64,000 nt of DNA from assembly GCF_030466625.1 (NCBI RefSeq), contig NZ_JADEVT010000001.1, positions 62,001-126,000 on the forward strand, in the 5' to 3' direction. The position numbers and the translations under genes were made by a program. The notes below the pieces were generated by a model that worked only from the letters and a program-made list of their open reading frames with translations, made no database searches and was not told the origin of the DNA. This DNA comes from Nocardioides sp. ChNu-153 (GTDB taxonomy: Bacteria > Actinomycetota > Actinomycetes > Propionibacteriales > Nocardioidaceae). Shown here piece after piece: positions 28,620-36,077 of the stretch (within the stretch, counting starts at the first letter, position 1; each line of letters opens with the position of its first letter).

Positions 28620-29150
28620 TCACGCCCCCACGGGCGGGCGGGGGAAACCGAGCGCCGCCTGCACCAGCGCAGCGTGCAGCAGCTCGACGATCGCCGTGCC
28701 GCTCGGCGGCCCGGCCACCGCCACCGCCGTGACCCAGCTGCGGGCGTCGACGTCGAACCCGCCGGACACGAGGAGGCGGGGGTGCTCCACCAGCACGTCG
28801 CCGCCGAGGCCGGCCTCGGGTCCGCCGCCGTGTCCGCTCCCGTGCCGGGCGACGAGGTGGGCCACGGTCGCGGGGTCCAGCACGGACGCGCGGCCCTCTG
28901 CCGCGGCCGCGAGCGCGCCGCACCCGTGCACCTCGAGCGGAACCGGCAGGGCGGCGGCGCCGCGGGAGCGCCGTACCCGGGTGGTCCCGTCGACGTGGTC
29001 GCCCAGCCACCAGCCGCGCACGGACGCCGGGGCGTCGGAGCAGGGGGCGTGGAGCAGGTCGAGGACGGCCTCCAGGCGCTCGTCCACGGGCGCGCGGGAC
29101 ATCGCGTCGAGCGTGGAGAGGCCTGCCTGGAGCAGGTCGGTGGGAAGCAC
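28620..29150 (-). CDS. Orphan GAF-like protein, paralogue of 39321-40226
   Basis: 176 residues, GTG start. No named family is recognised with confidence. The motifs VRGWWLGDHVDG, GGFDVDARSWVTAVAVAG and a C-terminal HAALVQAALGFPRPP match VGGWWVGKVDG, GGYDDDARQWLVVLLDG and HAALGIPLPRRG in the protein at 39321. The motif order and Trp/Gly pattern resemble a degenerate GAF sensor domain. It lies in the signalling cluster between an anti-sigma ATPase and a PP2C phosphatase, so a sensory role is plausible but unproved. Confidence 0.6.
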   Translation of the reverse strand: MLPTDLLQAGLSTLDAMSRAPVDERLEAVLDLLHAPCSDAPASVRGWWLGDHVDGTTRVRRSRGAAALPVPLEVHGCGALAAAAEGRASVLDPATVAHLVARHGSGHGGGPEAGLGGDVLVEHPRLLVSGGFDVDARSWVTAVAVAGPPSGTAIVELLHAALVQAALGFPRPPVGA

Positions 29151-29255
29151 GGGTGGGGCTCCTGCGCGGGTCGGACGGGCCCCGAGGTCTACAGGGCCTA
29201 CTGGTTCGTCGCGCCGAGCCGATCGGATGTCACGCGCGGTGAGATGTGGCGATGC

Positions 29256-30509
29256 TCACAGCGTCTCCGGCCCGTCGTGGGGACGGCGGACCACGAGCAG
29301 CGCCACGTCGTCCTCGGTGCCCGCATCGCCGAGGGCCTCGGCGAGGATGCGGCTGCAGGCCACCTCCGGGTGGTCGGCGGCGGAGAAGCCCCGGCCGATG
29401 CGGGCGAGCTGGGTCCAGTACGGGTCCTCGCCGGCGGCGCCCCGGGTGCGCAGCTCCACGAGACCGTCGGTGAAGAAGGCGAGCGCGTCGCCCGGCGCGA
29501 GCGACACGGACGTGCACGCGCGGGGGGTGTCGGGGTCGAGACCCAGCAGCGCGTCCGACTCGACGTCGACCGGCGCCACCGTGGTGGCGCCGGCCCCCAC
29601 CGGCGGGAGGTGACCGGCGCTGCTGACCACGAGGTGGTCGAAGGGCGGCTGCGTGACGGCGTACAGCACGGTCGCCGTCATGCCGGGCTCGAAGTGGCAC
29701 AGCATCCGGTCGAGCCGCGTGAGCACCGCCGCCGGGTCCTCCTCGTCCAGGGCGTAGGCCCGCAGGGCGCTGCGCAGCCGGCTCATGACGACGGCCGCCT
29801 GCAGCCCGTGACCGACCACGTCGCCCATGACGATGCCGAGGCGGTCGCCGGGCAGCGGGATGACGTCGTACCAGTCGCCGCCGAAGTCGCCGTCGGCCGG
29901 CAGGTAGCGGGCGGCCAGCTCGAGCCCGTCCACGTCGCGCAGCGTGGGTAGCAGGCTGCGCTGGAGCACCAGGGAGGACAGGTGCGCGTCGTGCGCGCTG
30001 GTCGACAGGACGGTGCGGGCGATGCTGGCCGCGGCCAGCTCCAGGTCGGCCACCTCGCACGCGCTGAACGGGCGGCGGGCGTGGAAGCCGACGTGCAGCA
30101 CCCCGAGGAGGTCGTCGTCGTCGCCCGCGAGCACGGGGACGCCCAGGAGGCTCGTGACCTCGCTGTACTTCAGCACGGGGTTGACCACCGGGTCGCCCGC
30201 GGCGCGATCGACGACCACCGGTTGCCGGGTGGCGGCGACGCGGCCTGCGAAGCCCTGGCCGATCGCGACGTACGACGCCGTCCGCCACCGGCGCCCGAAG
30301 CCCAGCGAGGCCGCCGTGCGCAGCTTCCCGGACGTCTCGTCGAGGAGCAGCAGCGTCGCGGTCTGCGCGCCCATGAGGGTGCGGACGTTCTCGAGAGCGC
30401 CCTCGAGGTCGGGTCCCGGACCGGTGGGGGTGACGGTCAGGGGTGCGGGGAGGGACGACATGGGTCGGTCGACCGCCTGGGGGTGGGTCGGGCGCGGCGT
30501 CTGCTCCAC
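29256..30509 (-). CDS. GAF-PP2C (SpoIIE-type) serine phosphatase
   Basis: 417 residues. The N-terminal GAF domain (about 45-185) contains GQGFAGRVAATRQPVVV. The PP2C/SpoIIE domain has LPADGDFGGDWYD, MGDVVGHGLQAA, SSAGHLPP and FFTDGLVE, with metal-binding Asp residues kept. Such RsbU-like enzymes dephosphorylate STAS antagonists. Start GTG 30509 has a TAGGGT box nine bases upstream; a later ATG (16 codons in) is possible. It is divergent from a second PP2C gene across 67 bases. Confidence 0.9.
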   Translation of the reverse strand: MEQTPRPTHPQAVDRPMSSLPAPLTVTPTGPGPDLEGALENVRTLMGAQTATLLLLDETSGKLRTAASLGFGRRWRTASYVAIGQGFAGRVAATRQPVVVDRAAGDPVVNPVLKYSEVTSLLGVPVLAGDDDDLLGVLHVGFHARRPFSACEVADLELAAASIARTVLSTSAHDAHLSSLVLQRSLLPTLRDVDGLELAARYLPADGDFGGDWYDVIPLPGDRLGIVMGDVVGHGLQAAVVMSRLRSALRAYALDEEDPAAVLTRLDRMLCHFEPGMTATVLYAVTQPPFDHLVVSSAGHLPPVGAGATTVAPVDVESDALLGLDPDTPRACTSVSLAPGDALAFFTDGLVELRTRGAAGEDPYWTQLARIGRGFSAADHPEVACSRILAEALGDAGTEDDVALLVVRRPHDGPETL

Positions 30510-30576
30510 CGCTCAGGCACCCTAACCCGGCGCGGCCCGCGGGTCGCCGCCCCGTCCGGCGCGGTAAGTTCACCGG
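30510..30576. promoter_or_regulatory. Shared promoter of two divergent PP2C genes
   Basis: On the minus strand TAGGGT (30519-30524) lies nine bases from GTG 30509. On the plus strand TAAGTT (30565-30570) lies six bases before GTG 30577. The two promoters are only about 40 bases apart. Confidence 0.5.
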
Positions 30577-32235
30577 GTGGAACGGTGGGAGGGCGCGAGC
30601 GCGGGCCTGCGACAGGTGTACACGGAGGTCGACTGGGCCGCCACGGCGCTCGGCGCGCCCGACGGGTGGTCCCCGGCGCTGCGCGGAGCGGTGCGCACCG
30701 TGCTGCGCACCCGCTTCCCGTCGGTCCTCTTCTGGGGGCCCGAGTTCGTCCTCGTCTACAACGACGCGTACGTCGAGATGATCGGCGACAAGCACCCCAC
30801 GGCCCTGGGCGCTCCCGCCGCCGAGGTCTTCTGGGAGGCCTGGGGCCAGATCGGTCCCCTGATGCAGGGGGTCCTCGACGGGCGGGGGGCGACCTGGACC
30901 GAGGACGCGCTCGTGCCGCTGCACCGGCGCGGCTTCCTCGAGGAGTGCTACTTCACCTTCTCCTACTCGCCCGTGGTGGCCGAGGACGACACCATCGAGG
31001 GCGTCCTCGACATCGCGACCGAGACGACGCGGCACGTCGTCTCGCAGCGCCGGCTCGAGCTGCTCAGCCGCCTCTCCGACGTGCTCGCCACGGTGGAGAC
31101 GAAGGCCGACCTGCGTCGGCTCTCGCTCTACCTCCTGCGCGACCAGGTGCGCGACCTGCCCGCCGTCGACATCCGCATCCCCGGCCTGGAGGAGGACGCG
31201 CCCATCCCGCACTCCGGCGCCACCGCGCCGGCCCTGCCCGCCGCGCCGGGCGTGCCGATCGACGACCTCACGCTGTACGTCGAGAACACCGAGGCCGGCA
31301 AGGTCGTCTGGCAGCGCCTCGACCTCTCCACCCGGCCCGGCCTGCCCGCGCCGGTGCTGGTCTGCTCCGTCAGCGACCAGCTGCCGTTCGACCACGACTA
31401 CCGCTACTTCCTGCGGCTCATCGCGGCCTCGCTCAACCAGGCGCTCACGCGCATCGACCTGCTGGAGTCGGAGCGCCGCGTCGCCACGGCGCAGCGCAAC
31501 ATGTCCATCGCCCTGCAGCAGGCGCTGCTCACCCCGCCGATGCAGCCCGACCACCTCCAGGTGGCCGTGCGCTACGTGCCCGCGGCGGACGTCGCGCAGA
31601 TCGGCGGCGACTGGCACGACGCGTTCCAGCAGACCGACGGCGCCCTCATGCTCGCCATCGGCGACGTGGCCGGCCACGACCTGGCCGCGGCCGCGACGAT
31701 GGCGCAGGCGCGCAACCTCACCCGCGGCATCGCCATCGCCACGGGTGACAGCCCGGCCCGCGTCCTCGAGGGCCTCGACCGCGCCTTCGCGAGCCTCGGG
31801 GTGGGGACGATCGCCACCGCCATCGTGGCGCGGGTGGAGCAGACGGAGGCCGACGCCGCCGCGGGCCGCCGGCTCCTGCGGTGGTCGCGGGCCGGCCACC
31901 CGCCGCCCGTCCTGCTGCAGCCGGACGGCACGGCGACGCTGCTCGACGAGGCCGGCGAGATCATCCTCGGCATCCAGCCGGGCACGGAGCGCACGGACGC
32001 CGAGGTCGTGCTGGCCCCGGGCTCGATGGTGGTGCTCTACACCGACGGGCTGGTGGAGCGCCGCGGCGTGCCCCTCGACGCCAGCTTCGAGCACCTCCGC
32101 TCCGCCGTCAGCGGCCAGCAGCACCTGGACGCCGAGGAGCTGTGCGACCACCTGCTGACCACGATGCTCGAGCTCCCGGCCGGGGACGACGACGTCGCCC
32201 TCATGGTGCTGCACGCCCGCCCCGAGGACGACTGA
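30577..32235 (+). CDS. PAS-PP2C (SpoIIE-type) serine phosphatase
   Basis: 552 residues. The N-terminal PAS-like domain (about 50-150) has LFWGPEFVLVYNDAYVEMIG. A GAF-like middle contains VENTEAGKVVW. The C-terminal PP2C domain has QIGGDWHDAF, IGDVAGHDLAA, RAGHPPPVLL and YTDGLVERRG. It would reverse phosphorylation of STAS antagonists in response to a PAS signal. The leaderless start GTG 30577 is supported by TAAGTT six bases upstream. Confidence 0.9.
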   Translation: MERWEGASAGLRQVYTEVDWAATALGAPDGWSPALRGAVRTVLRTRFPSVLFWGPEFVLVYNDAYVEMIGDKHPTALGAPAAEVFWEAWGQIGPLMQGVLDGRGATWTEDALVPLHRRGFLEECYFTFSYSPVVAEDDTIEGVLDIATETTRHVVSQRRLELLSRLSDVLATVETKADLRRLSLYLLRDQVRDLPAVDIRIPGLEEDAPIPHSGATAPALPAAPGVPIDDLTLYVENTEAGKVVWQRLDLSTRPGLPAPVLVCSVSDQLPFDHDYRYFLRLIAASLNQALTRIDLLESERRVATAQRNMSIALQQALLTPPMQPDHLQVAVRYVPAADVAQIGGDWHDAFQQTDGALMLAIGDVAGHDLAAAATMAQARNLTRGIAIATGDSPARVLEGLDRAFASLGVGTIATAIVARVEQTEADAAAGRRLLRWSRAGHPPPVLLQPDGTATLLDEAGEIILGIQPGTERTDAEVVLAPGSMVVLYTDGLVERRGVPLDASFEHLRSAVSGQQHLDAEELCDHLLTTMLELPAGDDDVALMVLHARPEDD

Positions 32236-32248
32236 CCGACCGGGCGGC

Positions 32249-32283
32249 CGGCCGGCCGGCTCAGCCGGCTCAGCCGGCTCAGC
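32249..32283. terminator. Tandem CTCAGCCGG repeats between convergent genes
   Basis: Four head-to-tail copies of a 9-base CTCAGCCGG-like unit preceded by GGCCGGCCGGCC. Neighbouring units pair as CCGGCT / AGCCGG hairpins. They lie in the 43 bases between two converging stop codons, so a bidirectional terminator is plausible. Confidence 0.5.
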
Positions 32284-33121
32284 CGGTGAGGAACTCCCGG
32301 ACCCACGGCACCACGACGCCGCGGTGCTCGTCGAAGAAGCCGTGACGCCCGCCCTCCACGAGCCGGGTCCGCGCGTGCGGCAGCAGGCCGGCGAGGACGT
32401 CGGCGTTGGCGGCCGGCACCATCAGGTCGTCCGTCCCGTGCAGCACGAGGGTCGGCGCCGCCAGGTCGCCGAGGCGGTCGGCCGCGTCGTGGTCGGAGCT
32501 GGTCTCGAGGTGCCGGCGCGTCGCCTCGACGCTCATCGACGGGTCCCCGAGCAGGTCGCGGGGCACCGCGTCGTACCCGCCGTGGGCGTGGGTCCACGCC
32601 GGTGTGTAGAAGAGGTCGACGAGCCCGCGCTGCCGCTCCTGGCCGTCCGGGCCCGCGAGCAGCAGCCCCACGTCGCGGGTCCGGTGGACCGCGGGCGCCC
32701 CGCCGGAGGACGTGCAGGCCAGCACGAGGCGCCGCACCAGGTCGGGCCGGGCGAGGGCCAGCTCCTGCGCGACCCGCCCGCCCATCGAGGTGCCGTAGAC
32801 GTCGGCGGTGTCCCGCCCCACAGCCGCGAGCACGGCGGCCGCGTCCTGGGCGAACCCGGCCGTCGACCACGCTGGCCCGCGCTCCTCGCCCCCCGGCGCC
32901 AGCTCGGTGGTGCCCGTGCCGCGGTAGTCGAACGTCACCGTCAGCCAGGCGTCGGCGAAGTCGCCGCGCAGGCGGTCCCACCACGCGTCCGAGTTGGCCT
33001 GGCCCTGCAGCAGGAGGAGCGCCGGGGCACCCCGTCGCCCCTCGACCTGCAGGGACAGGCGGGTGCCGTCGGGCCGCCGTACCCACCCGCGGGTGCGGGG
33101 CACGTGTCGTCTGCGGAACAC
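32279..33121 (-). CDS. Alpha/beta-hydrolase
   Basis: 280 residues. The nucleophile elbow is GTSMG, the acid is in HGTDDLMVP and the His in EGGRHGFF; the oxyanion region is LLLLQGQANSDAWW. The substrate is unknown. The start GTG 33121 is taken because GGAGGA precedes it; the frame is open upstream but overlaps other genes. It follows the cysteine-dioxygenase-like gene in the same direction after a 10-bp-stem hairpin, so the two may be only partly cotranscribed. Confidence 0.82.
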   Translation of the reverse strand: MFRRRHVPRTRGWVRRPDGTRLSLQVEGRRGAPALLLLQGQANSDAWWDRLRGDFADAWLTVTFDYRGTGTTELAPGGEERGPAWSTAGFAQDAAAVLAAVGRDTADVYGTSMGGRVAQELALARPDLVRRLVLACTSSGGAPAVHRTRDVGLLLAGPDGQERQRGLVDLFYTPAWTHAHGGYDAVPRDLLGDPSMSVEATRRHLETSSDHDAADRLGDLAAPTLVLHGTDDLMVPAANADVLAGLLPHARTRLVEGGRHGFFDEHRGVVVPWVREFLTG

Positions 33122-33140
33122 GGGGTCCTCCTCGGTCGAC

Positions 33141-33163
33141 CGGGCCCGCGGTGCGCGGGCCCG
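33141..33163 (-). terminator. Perfect 10-bp GC hairpin after the dioxygenase gene
   Basis: CGGGCCCGCG / CGCGGGCCCG with a GTG loop, eight bases past the stop of the dioxygenase-like gene. No T run follows. It may terminate or attenuate transcription into the hydrolase gene. Confidence 0.5.
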
Positions 33164-33171
33164 CGCCGACG

Positions 33172-33846
33172 CTAGTCGAGGGGGCGCAGCTCGTCGGCGT
33201 AGGAGACGGGCACGCGGCGCAGCACGCCGGCCGGGTCGACCGAGTACTGCCCCATCCGCCACAGCGGCGGGCTGTAGGCGTGCACGCTCACCGAGCCCGG
33301 TCGCGCGCCGTTGAGCCGGTGGATGTGGTCCGGCCCGAAGGAGAAGACGCCGCCCGCGCCGACCCGCGTCTCCCGCGCACCGTGCAGCAGCGTCAGGTTG
33401 TTCTCGACCAGCTCGCCCGCGACGACGGCGACGGCGCCGGAGGAGACGTCGTGGTCGTGCCAGCCCGTGTCGTTCTCCGGGGTCCAGCACAGCAGCCAGA
33501 CGTCGACGTGTGCGTCGCGGTGCAGCGAGGCGTAGACCCGCTCGTCGGCGTCGAAGGCCACCAGGTGCTCCCACGCCTCGGGCTGCTGGGCCACGGCGGC
33601 CGCGAGCGCCTCGAGCTCGGCGGGGTCGAGGTCCCGCTCGGGGAGGTCGGCGATGCGCAGCGTCGCGTCGTACGACGCCAGCGGCGCCGCCGCCTCGGCC
33701 GGCACGCCGGGGCGCGCGGGCCGGTCGGGCCGGTCGTGGGGTTCGTCGCGCCGGTCCTCGCCAGGCCGGTCAGGCGCCGCCGGGCGCTCGGCGGCGCGGG
33801 TCTGGCTGCGGGTCTGGCTGCGGGTCTCGGTCGTGGTGGCGCCCAC
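33172..33846 (-). CDS. Cysteine dioxygenase-like thiol dioxygenase
   Basis: 224 residues. The cupin iron ligands appear as H130 and H132 (WHDHDVSSGAV) and H176 (DHIHRLNG), the 3-His pattern of cysteine dioxygenase and 3-mercaptopropionate dioxygenase. The first 55 residues are a disordered Arg/Asp/Pro-rich extension. GTG 33846 has a strong GGAAGGAG ribosome site but overlaps the end of the amidohydrolase gene by 77 bases; a shorter start at GTG 33705 would avoid the overlap but has no ribosome site. The exact thiol substrate is unclear. Confidence 0.85.
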   Translation of the reverse strand: MGATTTETRSQTRSQTRAAERPAAPDRPGEDRRDEPHDRPDRPARPGVPAEAAAPLASYDATLRIADLPERDLDPAELEALAAAVAQQPEAWEHLVAFDADERVYASLHRDAHVDVWLLCWTPENDTGWHDHDVSSGAVAVVAGELVENNLTLLHGARETRVGAGGVFSFGPDHIHRLNGARPGSVSVHAYSPPLWRMGQYSVDPAGVLRRVPVSYADELRPLD

Positions 33847-34801
33847 GGCGGGCTCCTTCCCCCGGTGTCGCGGTGGTCGTGGCGGCGCCCAGGAGGCGCG
33901 CCGGGTTGGTCACCCGGACGGCGTGGGTCGCCGCGGGGTCGAGCAGGTGGTCGAGCGGGTCGGCGTAGGGCCGGTCGCTGCCCAGCACGAGGGCGTCGAC
34001 GCCGACGGCCCGCACGACGGCCTCGAGCGCGCGGGGGCCGTGGCCGGAGGTGTCGAGGAAGACGTCGGGGTCGACGACGCCGCGCCCCAGGAGGCTGCCG
34101 CCCCCGCGCAGGGCCTGCCGCTCGGCCAGCAGCGGGGCCAGGCCGGCGGCCGCGGCGAACGCGACCCGCAGCGTGGGGTGGGAGCGCCGCGCGCCGGCGG
34201 CGTGCCATCCCCACCACGCCGCCTGCAGCTGGGCGGTGTAGCCGAGCACGGGCGCCCACCAGGGCGGGAGGTCCGCCGCGCCGGGCCGCGCGGGCTCCGG
34301 GCCGGGATGCACGAGGAGCGCAGCGCCCGCCGCCTCGACCACCGCGAGCACGGGGGCGAGGCGGTCCCAGGCCGCGGGCGTGGTCACCCAGGTGGCCGGC
34401 ACCTGCAGCCCGACGAAGCGGGGGGCGGCGAGCAGCCCCGCCAGCAGCCCGAGGTCGGGGTCGGTCGCCGTCGTGGCGGCCCACCCGCGGAAGTGGGCGG
34501 GCAGGTCCGCCACGTCGCGGTGGTGGGCCTCGAGCAGCGGCCCGGCGACGGGGACGTCGAGGTCCTCGACGCCGAGCGGGGAGGAGAGGCCGACGACCGC
34601 CGTACCGATGCCGGCGGCGCGGTCGGCCGCGACCCGCCGGTCCACGTCGTGCGCGGCGGGGTCGACCTCGAACGGGCGCTCGCCGTCGAGGTGGAGGGTC
34701 CACCCGCGCAGGTACGGCGCACGCGAGCGGGCGCGCAGGCGGTCGACGAGCCGGGGCGACCACAGGTGCTGGTGCACGTCCACGGCGACGGGGTGGGCCA
34801 C
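33770..34801 (-). CDS. Amidohydrolase_2 family TIM-barrel metal hydrolase/decarboxylase
   Basis: 343 residues starting VAHPVAVDVHQHLW, with the metal-binding HxH-like motif near residue 10, a middle LLVHPGPEP, and LVLGSDRPYADPLDHL near the C terminus. This fold includes lactonases, hydrolases and decarboxylases of the amidohydrolase_2 group. The last 40 residues are a charged tail that overlaps the next gene out of frame. It is the first gene of the three-gene run and follows a palindromic operator. Confidence 0.8.
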   Translation of the reverse strand: MAHPVAVDVHQHLWSPRLVDRLRARSRAPYLRGWTLHLDGERPFEVDPAAHDVDRRVAADRAAGIGTAVVGLSSPLGVEDLDVPVAGPLLEAHHRDVADLPAHFRGWAATTATDPDLGLLAGLLAAPRFVGLQVPATWVTTPAAWDRLAPVLAVVEAAGAALLVHPGPEPARPGAADLPPWWAPVLGYTAQLQAAWWGWHAAGARRSHPTLRVAFAAAAGLAPLLAERQALRGGGSLLGRGVVDPDVFLDTSGHGPRALEAVVRAVGVDALVLGSDRPYADPLDHLLDPAATHAVRVTNPARLLGAATTTATPGEGARRGRHHDRDPQPDPQPDPRRRAPGGA

Positions 34802-34845
34802 GGTCCCCCCTTTCTCTAGTGAGTCACTGCACTTTAGGGAGGGGT
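34802..34845 (-). promoter_or_regulatory. Promoter and operator of the amidohydrolase operon
   Basis: On the minus strand a TAAAGT -10 box (34831-34836) is followed by the perfect 11-base palindrome AGTGAGTCACT (34818-34828), which would cover the expected transcription start. An AAAGGGGGG ribosome site lies next to GTG 34801. The region is far less GC-rich than its surroundings. A repressor binding the palindrome would block transcription; no regulator gene is adjacent. Confidence 0.6.
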
Positions 34846-34883
34846 GCGGTGCTGCAGTGGCCGTCTCGCGGGGCGGACGGCGG

Positions 34884-35957
34884 TCAGAACGCGTAGCGGA
34901 CGCGGCAGGACGGCAGCTCGGCGGCCAGGAGGTCCGTGAACTGCTGCACCCAACGCGCCTTCCAGGCCGCGCGGTAGCGCACGTTGACCTGGCCGCTGTG
35001 ACTGCGCTTCTCCTCCTGCAGGTCGGGGCGCCACAACAGCTCCTCGCCCCGCGGGTGCCAGCCGAGGTTGACCTCGTGGAGGGCGGCGCTGTGGGTCAGG
35101 AGGATGACCTCGCACGCCAGCTGCTGCTTCGTGGCGGGGGACAGCACGTCGTCGAGCTGGCGGAACAGCGCGGTCCACTCGGCCTGCCACCCCTCGTGCA
35201 GCACGACGGGGCTGAAGTTGAGGTGCACCTCGTAGCCGGCCTCGACGAAGTCGTCGATCGCCGCGATGCGCTCGTCGATCGGCGTCGTGCGCAGGTCGAG
35301 GCGCCGGGAGGTCTCGCGCGGCATGAGGGAGAAGCGCACCCGGGTTCCGCCGCGGGGGTCCCAGTCCAGCAGGTCGCGGTTGACGAACTTCGTGGCGAAG
35401 CTGCCCTTGGCGCCCGGCAGACGGGCGAACAGGTCGACGAGGTCGCGCACGTTGTCGCTGACGAGGGCGTCGACGGAGCAGTCGCCGTTCTCGCCCAGGT
35501 CGTAGACCCAGTCGACGGGGTCGCACTGGTTGGGCTCGGGCTTCGGGCCCTGGCGCCCGGCGTGGCGCTCCAGGTAGCCCAGCACCTTCTCGATGTTGAC
35601 GAAGACCGTCACGGGGTTGGCGTAGCCCTTGCGGCGCGGCACGTAGCAGTAGCTGCAGGCCATCGCGCAGCCGTTCGACGTGGAGGGCGCGATGAAGTCC
35701 GCCGAGCGCCCGTTGGGGCGGGCCGCCAGGCTGCGCTTCTCGCCCAGGACCAGCACCTCGCGCTTGTTGCGCACCCAGTCCTCCACCTGCCCGGCGTTGC
35801 CGTAGAGGCCGGGGATCGACTGGTGGCTCGGCACCTCGACGCGCTCCGCGTCGGGGAAGCGCTCGAGCACCTGACGCGCGCGGGGCCAGCGCTCGATCTC
35901 GGGCTCGTGGTAGATGCGCCGCACCGCCAGCACGCGCTCTGCCGCGGGGAGGACCAT
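34884..35957 (-). CDS. Spore photoproduct lyase-family radical SAM protein
   Basis: 357 residues. The radical SAM motif is C97-x3-C101-x2-C104 (SNGCAMACSYCYVPRRKGYA), and the pattern of SPL-like proteins continues with VRFSLMPRETSRR and AGYEVHLNFSPVV. True SplB repairs spore photoproduct in endospores; this host is probably not an endospore former, so the substrate may be another DNA or RNA lesion. ATG 35957 has TAGCGT (35965-35970 on the minus strand) seven bases upstream, a leaderless arrangement. It is divergent from mycothione reductase. Confidence 0.87.
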   Translation of the reverse strand: MVLPAAERVLAVRRIYHEPEIERWPRARQVLERFPDAERVEVPSHQSIPGLYGNAGQVEDWVRNKREVLVLGEKRSLAARPNGRSADFIAPSTSNGCAMACSYCYVPRRKGYANPVTVFVNIEKVLGYLERHAGRQGPKPEPNQCDPVDWVYDLGENGDCSVDALVSDNVRDLVDLFARLPGAKGSFATKFVNRDLLDWDPRGGTRVRFSLMPRETSRRLDLRTTPIDERIAAIDDFVEAGYEVHLNFSPVVLHEGWQAEWTALFRQLDDVLSPATKQQLACEVILLTHSAALHEVNLGWHPRGEELLWRPDLQEEKRSHSGQVNVRYRAAWKARWVQQFTDLLAAELPSCRVRYAF

Positions 35958-36077
35958 GACGACCACGCTAGCCACCACCACCGACGGTCCCGGGGGGCCC
36001 GGGGGCCCGGCCCGTTCCCGGCTCCCTGGTTGCATGGCAGCGGGCGCGCGACCGCGGCCCGGCGAAGGAGGCACCGC
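35958..36077. promoter_or_regulatory. Divergent region SPL-like gene / mtr
   Basis: 120 bases. The SPL side has a leaderless TAGCGT box. The mtr side has a GAAGGAGG ribosome site (36064-36071) but no clear -10. A GGGGGGCCCGGGGGCCC stretch could form a hairpin. Confidence 0.4.

Noticed and set aside
33847..35526. Minus-strand Arg/Ala-rich open frames near the amidohydrolase and SPL-like genes
   Set aside because: Out-of-frame shadows; the real frames carry recognisable motifs.
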